From the NCBI RefSeq assembly GCF_900114625.1, contig NZ_FOZL01000001.1, forward strand, positions 372,001 to 436,000: 64,000 nt of DNA, written 5' to 3'. The notes under the pieces are model-generated. The model was not told the origin of the DNA, did not search any database, and worked only from the letters and a program-made list of their open reading frames with translations. Positions 26,374 through 35,400 of the stretch are shown here, in pieces. Numbering within the stretch: position 1 is the first letter of the stretch; every line of letters begins with the position of its first letter. The translations under genes were made by a program, and so were the position numbers. This DNA is from Granulicella pectinivorans (lineage in GTDB: Bacteria > Acidobacteriota > Terriglobia > Terriglobales > Acidobacteriaceae).

Positions 26374-27390
26374 ATGAGCACCCCGACCGCAGGCATCTTC
26401 GGCCCCGAAACCGCCCTCGCCCGCTTCGGCCGCACGCTCTTCACCCTCCTCCTCTGCCTCCATTTCATGCTCGCCTACATGGCCGAAAGCGTCTTCCTCC
26501 GCCTCCCCGACTACGTCGCCGGCCACGAGCGCCTCCCCTACCAGAACCGCGAACTCCCCATGCTCCTCATGCGAGCCGCCGGGCATGTCCACGCCCTGAC
26601 GAAAGTAGCCGCCCACCTCCCCTTCGGCGACCACACCGTCCCCTCCCTCGTCATGGCGCTGCTCGCCTTCTTCGGCATGCTCGCCGCCGTCTACGCCACC
26701 CGCGGCACTATCCAGGCCCTCACCGGAGACGCCTCGCTCGCCCGCTGGATCGCCCTCCTCGTCGTCCTCATGTCCTACTTCGACCTCGCCAGCACCTGGG
26801 GCCTCAACTACACCGCCCCCTACGACGTCCCCTCGCTCGCCTTCTTCGCCCTCGGCATCTGGCTCATCGTCACCGGACGCCTCCTCGGTCTCTACCCCGT
26901 CTTTCTCATCGCCACCTTCAACCGTGAGACCACCATCTTCCTCGTCCTCTTCTACATCCTGTGGAATTCCGTTGGAAAAAAAGCAAAGCCGTCCGTCATC
27001 GCCCTGAACGCCATCATCCTCACCGCCCTCTGGATCGCCATCAAGCTCTACCTCGCCCATCGCTTCCAGGGCAATCCCATGGATGGCGACAACGGCCTCT
27101 TCGCCAGCCACGCCAGACAGAACCTGAAGTTCCTCCTCCCCCAGCAGTGGCCTGTCCTGCTCAGCGTCTGTGCCTTCACCCTGCCCATCGTCATCGCCTG
27201 CCGCCGCTGGATCCGCAACCCCGCCTACAGCGCTGCCGCCGGTGGCGTCATGGCCCTCTGGTTCCTCGGCATGATGGTGGTAGGCGTTCTGGTCGAGCTC
27301 CGCATCTTCGCCGAGTGGGCCGCGCTCGTCACCCCGTTCCTCGCCCTCATCCTCCACCACCGCTTCAGCCACGAACCCGCCGCAGCCTGA
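26374..27390 (+). CDS. Multi-pass membrane protein of unknown function
   Basis: The 338-residue protein is hydrophobic, with about eight to nine likely membrane helices (near 20-37, 88-110, 125-145, 153-170, 178-200, 208-225, 260-280, 290-315). AGGAGA precedes the ATG. The long loop after the first helix (YVAGHERLPYQNRELPM) and a later loop (RFQGNPMDGDNGLF) recall integral-membrane glycosyltransferase-like proteins, but no catalytic motif can be named. It is followed by a repeat and a TonB-C protein gene on the same strand. Confidence 0.7.
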   Translation: MSTPTAGIFGPETALARFGRTLFTLLLCLHFMLAYMAESVFLRLPDYVAGHERLPYQNRELPMLLMRAAGHVHALTKVAAHLPFGDHTVPSLVMALLAFFGMLAAVYATRGTIQALTGDASLARWIALLVVLMSYFDLASTWGLNYTAPYDVPSLAFFALGIWLIVTGRLLGLYPVFLIATFNRETTIFLVLFYILWNSVGKKAKPSVIALNAIILTALWIAIKLYLAHRFQGNPMDGDNGLFASHARQNLKFLLPQQWPVLLSVCAFTLPIVIACRRWIRNPAYSAAAGGVMALWFLGMMVVGVLVELRIFAEWAALVTPFLALILHHRFSHEPAAA

Positions 27391-27397
27391 AGCCGTG

Positions 27398-27480
27398 GTC
27401 TTGGCTTCCAGGTACCCCAGGGCTTGAGCCTTGGGTCTCACAGGGCCGTCGGGGAACGGGCTTTAGCCCTGGGGTATGCC
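27398..27480 (+). repeat. Dispersed palindromic repeat R2, copy A
   Basis: Two palindromic modules (GGGCTTGAGCC and GGGCTTTAGCCC) lie about 30 bp apart, preceded by GTCTTGGCTTCCAGGTA and ending in GGTATG. Related copies are at 40004-40087 (minus; very similar across the whole length, including GGGTCTCACAGGGC) and 48111-48176 (minus, shorter). Confidence 0.8.
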
Positions 27481-27594
27481 TTGTTGTCCTCCTCGCGGGC
27501 CGCTCGCAGAGCGCGTCTCCCATCCTTTTTATCCCCCAAAATCTTTGCTTCAGATCCCACCCAAAGCATCCAACGCATCATGCGGAGGAAAACC

Positions 27595-28413
27595 GTGAAC
27601 GCAAGAACCGCAGTCATCCTCGCCATCGCCCTGGCCGCAGCTCCCATCCATGCCCAGAGCCCTGACCCCACCCTGGCCGCCGCCGCCCGCTGGATCGGCC
27701 GCTCCCTCATCCTCCGCGGCTTCTACGCCCCCAACGAGCTCCACTACGACCCCGCCGGCAAAGCCGAAGGCACCCCAAAGTCCACCGACTGGACCCTCGC
27801 CGGCGTCGACCTCGAGGCCATCAAGCGCATCGACCCCGCGACCCTCGAGCTCGACGGCGTCCGGGTCGCCATCCGCTTCAACCCCGACAACCAGCTCTTC
27901 GAGCGGCACCCCCAGAAGGACCAGCACCTCAAGATCCTCGTCGCCATCCCCGGCACAGGCTCTCCCTCGAATCAGCTTCTCGGCACCGAGCCCATCGAAG
28001 AGACCCTCGCCCGGATCTTCTCCATCGGCATCGACCCCGCTCTCCAGCGCTCCATGCCCGACTTCTGGCGCCACTACTTCGACCCCCACATCGCCTGGGA
28101 CGGCGAACCCGTCTACCCCGCCCCCGCAACCGTGACCGCGCCCCCCACCCTGGCCCACCGCACCGACGTCCCCGAGACCCCCGAGGCCGAGCACGACAAG
28201 GTGCGCGGCTCCCTCCTCATGCGCCTCACCGTCGACGAGCACGGCGCCGTCAAATTCGTCTCCGTCCTGAAGCCCCTCGGCTACGGCCTCGACGCCCGAG
28301 CCATCGAGCAGGTCAGGCGCTGGACCTTCACCCCCGCCCAGGCCTCCGGCGCACCGGCCCCCATGAAGCTCGACATCGCCGAGACCTTCGCCCCCAGACC
28401 GCCCCTCCGGTAG
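27595..28413 (+). CDS. TonB C-terminal domain protein (energy-transducer-like)
   Basis: GTG at 27595 was chosen because GGAGGA lies 6 bases upstream; an ATG at 27580 lies before that site. The product is 272 residues with a signal peptide (about 1-22, ending IHAQS), a central region of unknown fold, and a C-terminal TonB-like domain (GSLLMRLTVDEHGAVKFVSVLKPLGYGLDARAIEQVRRWTF, about 205-250; quoted here as GYGLDARAIEQVRRWTF). Because it is exported and lacks a clear N-terminal membrane anchor with a Pro-rich linker, it may be a TonB-C fold protein and not a true energy transducer. Confidence 0.75.
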   Translation: MNARTAVILAIALAAAPIHAQSPDPTLAAAARWIGRSLILRGFYAPNELHYDPAGKAEGTPKSTDWTLAGVDLEAIKRIDPATLELDGVRVAIRFNPDNQLFERHPQKDQHLKILVAIPGTGSPSNQLLGTEPIEETLARIFSIGIDPALQRSMPDFWRHYFDPHIAWDGEPVYPAPATVTAPPTLAHRTDVPETPEAEHDKVRGSLLMRLTVDEHGAVKFVSVLKPLGYGLDARAIEQVRRWTFTPAQASGAPAPMKLDIAETFAPRPPLR

Positions 28414-28423
28414 TGAGTGCGTT

Positions 28424-28640
28424 TATCGAAGCAGAAACAGACCACTTTGCACGAACACGTTTTTCACGCTTTTTGGCCACATTTTCCATGCAAAATCCCA
28501 CGTTTTAGCGTCCAAAAAGTCTCTGGTGAAACATGGGGGTTTTCGCGTCGCCGGCCCATAACTCCTTTAGATCGCCAGGATACGGGCGACACAAACCAGG
28601 CACCGAAAACGGTCTACTCCAGACCACTTTTTAGGACCGG
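28424..28640 (+). repeat. Dispersed intergenic repeat R1, copy 2
   Basis: This copy has the same block order as copy 1: CAGACCACTT at 28438, TGGCCACATTTTCCATG, CCCACGTTTTAGCGTCCA, CTGGTGAAACATGGGG, ACTCCTTTAGA, and a second CAGACCACTT at 28620 (spacing 182 bp). It fills the gap between the TonB-C gene and the end of the glycosyltransferase gene, so no other gene fits there. Confidence 0.85.
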
Positions 28641-28651
28641 TGGTCAGACCT

Positions 28652-30325
28652 CTAGTGCTCCAGTTGCTGCACGCTCGGCTGCTGTCCGATCTTCGTCTGC
28701 AGCGACTTGGGAATCGGCTTGCGCGTCCTCTTCGGAGCGGGCTCGATCGTCTTTCGCGGATCCAACCGGTAAAGAATCAACAGGTTACGATCAGGATCGT
28801 CCATCGCCGGAAACGTCGCCACACGCACCGGCGTGTAAAACCGCGATAACGCATCCATCTTGTCGTCTTCCAGGTCGTTCCACGCCGCATACCAGCCCGG
28901 CTTGTAGAGAGCCACCCGCTTGGCCAGATCCAGCGTACCGAAGTCGTCGCAGATGCTCGGAAGTCCCGTCATCAGAGAGAGATCCGAGCCGCTAATCGAC
29001 AGCACCAGGGCGCTCTGCGAGGGATTCGCCCGCACCACCTCGGCCAGCGACCGTGCCGCGTCCACCAGCGTGAACTGCGGATGCCGCACATACCAGACGC
29101 TTTGCCGCACATCCGTAAACACCACCGCCGCCAGCGCACACATCGATGCCAGAGCCAGCACAGGCCGCGCCGGCGTGGAGTGCGTCGCATGAAACACCGG
29201 ACGCAGCATATGCCACGCCGGCTCGAACACCAGCGCCACCAGAAGCGTCAGCGGAACCGCGATCACCAGGTAATAGCGCGGCTGCAGATTGTCGTGATAC
29301 GCCAGAAACGCCCCATATCCAGCCGACCAAAGGATCAGAGTCCCCATCAGCGGCTGGCTTCTAAGCGTCCGCACCCGCACCAGCGCGATCACCACCGCCA
29401 GCACTGCCAGCGGATACAGCAGCCGGCCAATCCACATCCCGCTCGTAAAAGCATCCCAAACCACGGAAACCGCCGTCCCCAGCGTGATGCCCGTATACGC
29501 ATTCGCCGAAAACAGGTAGCGGTAGTCCCCCAGGTAGTGCGGCCTCACCGCGACCAAGAAATACCCCAGCCACCCCAGAACCCCAATCACGACAGCCGGA
29601 ACGCCCGTCCGCAGGAAAGGCCCCAACCTCCTCCCCGACGCGGACCACAACAGAAAGGCCACCGCCGGCATCAGGAAAAGCCCCGTTGTCTTGGTCAGGA
29701 CCACCAGCGGAAGCAGAAGCCCGAGCCCCACCGTCGGAGCCCAACGCTCGAGCCATCCCGCCCTCGCGAGAGCCCGCGGCGCGGAGGTCGCCGCGTGCAG
29801 AGCCAGCAGCGTCAGCAGGATCAGCATCGGCTCCAGAATCGCCAATCGCGTGAAAACAAAACAAAACGGGCTCGCCGCCAGAAGCAGGACAGACAGTGCC
29901 GGGGAGAGATTCTGCCGCGTCGGCTCCCCATGCGCACGCGGTCGCCAGCGCCGGATCAGCAGGTACGAAGCCAGCAAAATCAATCCAAACACGGTCACCG
30001 AGAGCGCACGCGCCGCTGAGAGCGTCACCCCGGTAAACCGGAACAGCAGCCCCTCCACGAACGGCCAAACCGGCAGCGCCGCCGCAGGATTGAAGTCTCC
30101 CGGAACGTTCCAGTGCCCCAACTGGTAGTGCCGGATCGCGGCATCCCCATACCAGCCCTCATCCGTGTACTTCGACCAGTCCTCCCATGGCGAATTGTTC
30201 GGAAAGTCCGCCCGCAGATGCACATAGTGCAGCGCAAACAGCACCGCCGCGGCGGCAAGCATGCCAGCGTGCAGAACGCGCAGGCCGAGCGACGCGCGGG
30301 GCGGGATGGAGTTTGGATGAGGCAA
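28652..30325 (-). CDS. Membrane glycosyltransferase, GT39/ArnT-like (GT-C fold)
   Basis: The 557-residue protein has an N-terminal membrane helix (about 14-35), a periplasmic loop with YTDEGWYGDAAIRHY (acidic residues as in the first loop of GT-C enzymes) and roughly ten further helices up to about 440, then a soluble C-terminal region. GT39/ArnT-type enzymes transfer a sugar from a polyprenyl-phosphate donor to lipid or protein at the periplasmic face. Donor and acceptor cannot be identified. It stands alone on the minus strand; the ribosome binding site is weak. Confidence 0.75.
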   Translation of the reverse strand: MPHPNSIPPRASLGLRVLHAGMLAAAAVLFALHYVHLRADFPNNSPWEDWSKYTDEGWYGDAAIRHYQLGHWNVPGDFNPAAALPVWPFVEGLLFRFTGVTLSAARALSVTVFGLILLASYLLIRRWRPRAHGEPTRQNLSPALSVLLLAASPFCFVFTRLAILEPMLILLTLLALHAATSAPRALARAGWLERWAPTVGLGLLLPLVVLTKTTGLFLMPAVAFLLWSASGRRLGPFLRTGVPAVVIGVLGWLGYFLVAVRPHYLGDYRYLFSANAYTGITLGTAVSVVWDAFTSGMWIGRLLYPLAVLAVVIALVRVRTLRSQPLMGTLILWSAGYGAFLAYHDNLQPRYYLVIAVPLTLLVALVFEPAWHMLRPVFHATHSTPARPVLALASMCALAAVVFTDVRQSVWYVRHPQFTLVDAARSLAEVVRANPSQSALVLSISGSDLSLMTGLPSICDDFGTLDLAKRVALYKPGWYAAWNDLEDDKMDALSRFYTPVRVATFPAMDDPDRNLLILYRLDPRKTIEPAPKRTRKPIPKSLQTKIGQQPSVQQLEH

Positions 30326-30393
30326 TCGGGTTAAAGCTCATTCTGCGTGGACGCGCAGCGATAATCAAGCCGCAACAGCGACTCGCCCGCTCG

Positions 30394-31494
30394 CTATTCG
30401 TACGAAAGAGCGTCGATCGGATCCTTGCGAGCTGCCTTCAACGCCGGGTAAAGCGCTCCAAACAAAGCGCCGGTCAAGGCGATCAGCGTGGCAATCCCAA
30501 CCCAGCGGGGAGTCAGCGAGAAGTCCTGCGCCGGAATCTTGTAGTGCAGAATCGCCCGCAAAAGATAAGTCGAAGCGATCCCGAACACGATCCCCACCGC
30601 AGCCAGAAGCCCCGTCTCGCGCAGAATGCCGGAGACGATATAAGCCTTCGAAGCCCCCATCGACTTCAAAATGCCAATCTCGCGCGTCCTCTCCATCACC
30701 GCCGTGTACATCGACTGGAAGATCACCAGGAACCCGATAATGCTGGCAATCCCCACCACGATCCGCAGCGCGATGTTGAAGCCCGGCATGCGCTCCGGTG
30801 TGATCGTGTCCAGAAACTCCTGCAGCGTCTGCACATCCCAGTCCTGCAGCCCGTCGGTCGCGAGCAGCTCCTTGCGCACCGCCTCCTGGAACTGCGGCTG
30901 GTTCTCCGTCTTCAGATAGAAGAGGCTGGCCTTCCCGGGATTCGTGTCGATGTCGCCCATCGTCTTGATCGGAATGTACTTACGCCCGCCCTTGCCATGC
31001 TCGACCACGCCGCAGACCGTGAATTCGTGCCCCAGCACCTTCATCTTCGACCCCACATGAAAGCCCTTGGCCTCCACAAAGTCGTCGACGATGATGTCGT
31101 AGTCGTGCTGGAACGGCCCACCCGACAAGAAGACGAACGGTTTCAGCGCATCGAAGCTCGCAAAGTCGATGCCATAGATGTTCTCGAGCGACGCCCCGGC
31201 GACAAGCTTCACATACACCGGTGCCGCCACCAGCACGTGGGGCAGCCTGAGCAGAACGGCGGCATCCTTCACCGAGGCGGACGCACTGGTCTGACCAACC
31301 AGGTTCGAAGCCGCCCCCGGATGCGCAATCATATCCATCCCAATCCCACTCTGCCGGGTCTTGGTTCCGTTCAGCATGCCGAACATCACGGCGGCGATCG
31401 AGAGGATCATGATGACCTCGATGCCGACGGCAAAGGCGCTGATCAGGGAGCGGAGGGGACGATGGATGAGATTGCCGACGACAAGTTTGGTCAC
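30394..31494 (-). CDS. FtsX/MacB-type ABC transporter permease
   Basis: The start is taken as the GTG at 31494, giving 366 residues from VTKLVVGNLIHRPLRSL; the open frame extends to 31653, but that would overlap the divergent gene at 31647. It has one N-terminal membrane helix (SAFAVGIEVIMILSIAAVMFG), a MacB-like periplasmic core domain, and an FtsX domain with three C-terminal helices (FNIALRIVVGIASIIGFLVIF..., SGILRETGLLAAVGIVFGIA, GIATLIALTGALFGALYPA) and the typical motif REIGILKSMGAS. No cognate ATPase gene is adjacent. It may belong to a lipoprotein-release or MacB-like exporter encoded elsewhere. Confidence 0.85.
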   Translation of the reverse strand: MTKLVVGNLIHRPLRSLISAFAVGIEVIMILSIAAVMFGMLNGTKTRQSGIGMDMIAHPGAASNLVGQTSASASVKDAAVLLRLPHVLVAAPVYVKLVAGASLENIYGIDFASFDALKPFVFLSGGPFQHDYDIIVDDFVEAKGFHVGSKMKVLGHEFTVCGVVEHGKGGRKYIPIKTMGDIDTNPGKASLFYLKTENQPQFQEAVRKELLATDGLQDWDVQTLQEFLDTITPERMPGFNIALRIVVGIASIIGFLVIFQSMYTAVMERTREIGILKSMGASKAYIVSGILRETGLLAAVGIVFGIASTYLLRAILHYKIPAQDFSLTPRWVGIATLIALTGALFGALYPALKAARKDPIDALSYE

Positions 31495-31646
31495 CTTACG
31501 AGTATATGCGGCTACTTCCGGCAGTCCTTGGGGTTTCTCAAAGTGACGGTGGTTGAATAAAATTTGAGGCCATAGCGGCGTAGCACGAAATAATCGGCGA
31601 AGATGAGGCTGGACAGGCTGCACGACTTTCTCCCGAAAGACCGAAG

Positions 31647-32117
31647 ATGACACGGTACAGCGATGAGTTGAGAGCAGAGCGGGAGGCGCGCGGGATATCC
31701 GTGGAGGAGATCTGCGCTGTCACCAAGCTCTCGCCGCAGAACGTGCGGCTGCTCGAAGCCGGCGAGTACGGCGACCTGCCGGGTGGGGTCTTCCGCAAGG
31801 GCATCGTGCGCAGCTATGTCGGGGCACTCGGACTTGAAGAGGCGGAATGGCTCGAACGCTTCGAGAAGAGCTGCCAGGAGCTCGGCGTCACCAGCGGGAG
31901 CGAGCGCGACTGGGTGGAGTTCGCGGAGAACGTCAAGAAGAATCGCGCTCCGGAACGTCGCGGCATGGGCTGGCGCTGGATTGGGGTCTTCCTTCTTCTG
32001 GCGGCGCTGGCTGCCTCGGCATGGGCGGCATGGCACTATGTGGTGCGGGCAAAGCTGGTTCTGCACGCGAACCCTGCGGAAATGGTTCTTCCGGCAAGGA
32101 CCGGCGGACAAAGCTAG
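31647..32117 (+). CDS. RodZ-like helix-turn-helix membrane protein
   Basis: The 156-residue protein begins with an HTH_25-type helix-turn-helix (RYSDELRAEREARGISVEEI, ICAVTKLSPQNVRLLEAGEY, about 1-70), followed by one membrane helix (WIGVFLLLAALAASAWAAW, about 113-131) and a short periplasmic tail. This is the plan of RodZ, the cytoskeletal anchor that binds MreB, but without the long periplasmic domain. It could be a RodZ-like shape protein or a membrane-bound regulator. It is divergent from the FtsX permease gene. Confidence 0.8.
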   Translation: MTRYSDELRAEREARGISVEEICAVTKLSPQNVRLLEAGEYGDLPGGVFRKGIVRSYVGALGLEEAEWLERFEKSCQELGVTSGSERDWVEFAENVKKNRAPERRGMGWRWIGVFLLLAALAASAWAAWHYVVRAKLVLHANPAEMVLPARTGGQS

Positions 32118-32129
32118 GCCGGCCCCGCA

Positions 32130-32159
32130 TTGACATCCGGTGAGCCGCGTTCTTTACTT
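32130..32159 (+). promoter_or_regulatory. Candidate promoter of the second TonB receptor
   Basis: TTGACA (32130-32135), an 18-bp spacer and TTACTT (32154-32159) lie soon after the RodZ-like gene. If used, they give a 5' leader of roughly 240 nt before the receptor ATG. The -10 is weak. Confidence 0.4.
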
Positions 32160-32204
32160 GTTTGTAATCTTCCATTTTTTCCATGACTGAACTGGAAACG
32201 CTGC

Positions 32205-32375
32205 TCAGACCACCTCCCCAAGTGGCTGGGATAACGTAATCCCACATTCAAGCCGGGCACAGGCGAAAGCCTCAAGGGTTCGGGCATGGAAGGAAGAGCC
32301 GACGTGCGGACGAGGGAGCTGAATCGAAGGCTATCCGGGAACCGCTGCGGGGGCGAACGGCAGAGCACGTCTGCC
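32205..32375 (+). ncRNA. Candidate structured 5' leader RNA upstream of a TonB receptor
   Basis: Several clean helices are packed here: CCAC/GTGG (32210-32213/32222-32225), TGGGAT/ATCCCA (32227-32232/32239-32244), AGGC-GAAA-GCCT (32261-32272, a GNRA tetraloop), GACGTGC/GCACGTC (32301-32307/32365-32371) and GGCAGA-GCACG-TCTGCC (32359-32375). The last two share bases, so they are either alternative folds or a loop-helix pseudoknot, as in riboswitches. It ends 31 bases before the receptor start codon. I could not match it to a known riboswitch class by conserved core sequence. No terminator U tract follows, so control would more likely be translational. Confidence 0.45.
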
Positions 32376-32405
32376 TAAATCAAGCAACAAACTTACGAGG
32401 TAGTG

Positions 32406-35400
32406 ATGCGAATGATGAAACGCGTTCTATGGACTGCCATTCTGGCAGTCGTGGCGCTATGTTCTGTTTCGACATATGCGCAAGAGGTCTCCGGCTCCAT
32501 CAGCGGAACGATCAAGGATCCAAGTGGTGCCGCCGTCAAGGGCGCGTCCGTCACCTTTACCAACACCGACCAGAATCGTGATATCCGCACCGTGGCCACC
32601 AACGGCTCGGGCGTGTACAGCGCAACCTCGCTGCCTCTGGGCACGTACAACATCAAGATCGCAGCAGCCGGCTTCAAGACCGTGCAGGTCGTCGGTCTTG
32701 TACTGCACGTGGACGATAACCTCACCGTCAGCAGCGCCCTTACCGTTGGCAGCGTCGACCAGAGCATCGATGTCGCCGCCGACAAGCTGGCTGTCAACCT
32801 GCAGGACGCCTCCGTCTCGGGCCTGATCAACGGGACCCAGATGCGCGAACTTGTGCTGAACACGCGCAACTATGAGCAGCTTCTGGCTCTTCAGCCTGGT
32901 GTCGCCTACGCCGGCACCAACGACCAGATCTACATTGGCCCCACAAGCCCCCTTGGAACCGCCAACACCGTCCAGTTTTCGGTCGGCGGACAGCGCACCA
33001 GCGCCAACAACTGGACCATCGACGGCGCGGACAACGTCGATCGCGGCTCGAACCTCACCCTGCTCGCCTTCCCTTCGGTGGACGCCATCGCCGAGTTCAA
33101 CACGCAGCGCGGCATCTACTCGGCTGCCTTCGGCCGGTCGGCCGCCGGACAGATCAACGTCGTTACCCGTTCCGGCACCAACGCCTTCCACGGCAATGCG
33201 TATGAGTTCTTCCGCAACGACGCCCTGAACGCCAACAACTACTTCAACAAGCTCACCGCGATTCCGACCGCGCGTCCTCCGCTGCGCTACAACGACTTCG
33301 GGTTCACGCTCGGCGGTCCGGTATGGATTCCCAAGGTCTTCAACGGTCACGACAAAACCTTTTTCTTCTACTCGCAGGAGTTCCGCCGTGTGATCTCCTA
33401 CACGACGACCACTCCGCTCGTCCCAACCGCTGCTGAGCGCGCCGGAACGTTCCCTTTCGCCATCTGCACCAACCTCGCCCCAGGCGGAGCGAAGTGCAAC
33501 GATGCGGGTACGACACAGGTCACCACCATCTCTCCGGCGGCACAGGCGTACCTCAAGGACATCTACGCCAACGTTCCCCTGCCCAACCCCGGCTCCGGCC
33601 AGGATCCGCACGCCTACACCTACAACGCCCGCAACATCTACAACGACACCCAGGAGGTCGCGCGTGTCGACCAGGCGATCGGCCAGAAGATCAACGTCTT
33701 CTACCGTCTTGTGCATGACAGCATCCCGACCCAGGAGCCAAGCGGCTACGGTTCCAGCGGCGGATTTCCCGGCGTCCAGACCACCTCAACTCGCTCCCCG
33801 GCAACCCAGCACCTGATCCACGCCACCTACGCGGCTCGTCCCACGCTGCTCTTCGACGGCGGCTACGCGTACTCGTCGGGCGCGATTCTGAGCACGCCCA
33901 TCGGCGCCGCCTCAACGGCGAACTCGCCGGATGTTGTCAACGCCATCAAGCTGCCCTATGCCAACGGCCTGGGCGTCATCCCAAACCTCACCTTCACCGG
34001 GTTCACCGGCATCTCCAACGCCGGTATCTACAACGACTACAACGTGAACCAGAACGCGTTCGCCACAGCCACGAAGATCCTGGGCAACCACACCTTCATC
34101 TTCGGCGGCCTTATCGACTGGTACGAGAAGACCGAGAACCTGACCGGCGGCAACGCAGGCGGATTCACCTTCACCGCAACCACCGCTTCGCTGCCCACCG
34201 CCTCCCAGGCCACCAGCAACCTGGACAACACCTTCGAACAGAGCTTCGCAAACTTCCTGACCGGCACCGCGACCGGCGGCTTCACGCAGAACTCCAGCGT
34301 GCGCACGCCGGACATGCATGCCAGGCAGTTCGAGGCCTTTATCCAGGACAACTGGAAGGTCAGCTCTCGCCTCACCGTGAACCTCGGCGTGCGCTACTCC
34401 TACTTCCAGCAGCCGTATGACAACAACAACCAGCTCTCGAACTTCGACCCCGCAACCTACGTAGCAGCGAACGCCCCGACGATCGATTCGGCGGGCAAGA
34501 TCTGCTACACCGCTCCGTGCGCCAACACGTATGGATTGAACACGGGTGTACCGAATCCGAGCTTCGATCCCCTCAACGGCATCATTCTGGGCACGCCCGG
34601 CAGCTACGGACATGCCTCACCGTATGGCCGCGCGGTCGGCAAGGCAGACACGAAGAACTTCGCTCCACGCCTCGGTCTTGCGTTCGACGTCTTCGGCGAC
34701 GGCAAGACCGCCTTCCGCATGGGCTATGGCGTAGCGTTCGACGCCTCGCTCTACGGCAGCTTCGAGCAGAACATCTTCTACAACCCTCCCTACGTCGGGA
34801 CGGCAAACTACACCTACACCAACCTGGCCAACCCGGCGGGTGGAACCGCAGCAGCCGCCAGCACCGCGCTGCCGACGATCTACTCGACGGATTCAAGCTT
34901 CTCCACCCCCTACTCGCAACAGTACTCGATGGGCATTCAGCAACAGATGACCTCGTCGCTCGTGCTCGACGTCTCCTTCGTCGGCGCGCATGACACCCAT
35001 CTGCTGGGCTACATCGATATCAACTCGCTGAAGCCCGGCGCGGCCAAGGCCGCGGGTATCCTGCCCGTGGGTGGCTTCCTGAACTCCACCCAGACCCTGC
35101 TCGCCAACCAGATCCGCCCCTACAAGGGCTACGGCGGCATGTACTCCATCCAGAACATCTTTACCGGCAACTACAACTCGCTGCAGGTCTCGGTGAAGAA
35201 GCGTTTCAAGGGTGAGAGCATGATCGACGGCAACTACACCTGGTCGAAGTCGCTGACCAACAGCCCCGCGGATCGCAGCGGCCCGCCCCAGAACGCGTAC
35301 AACATCAACGCCGACTACGGAAAGAGCCCCTCGGACCGCACCAACATTGCAACCATCGACGGCGTGTGGGATCTGCCGTGGCTGCACGAGCAGAAGGGCC

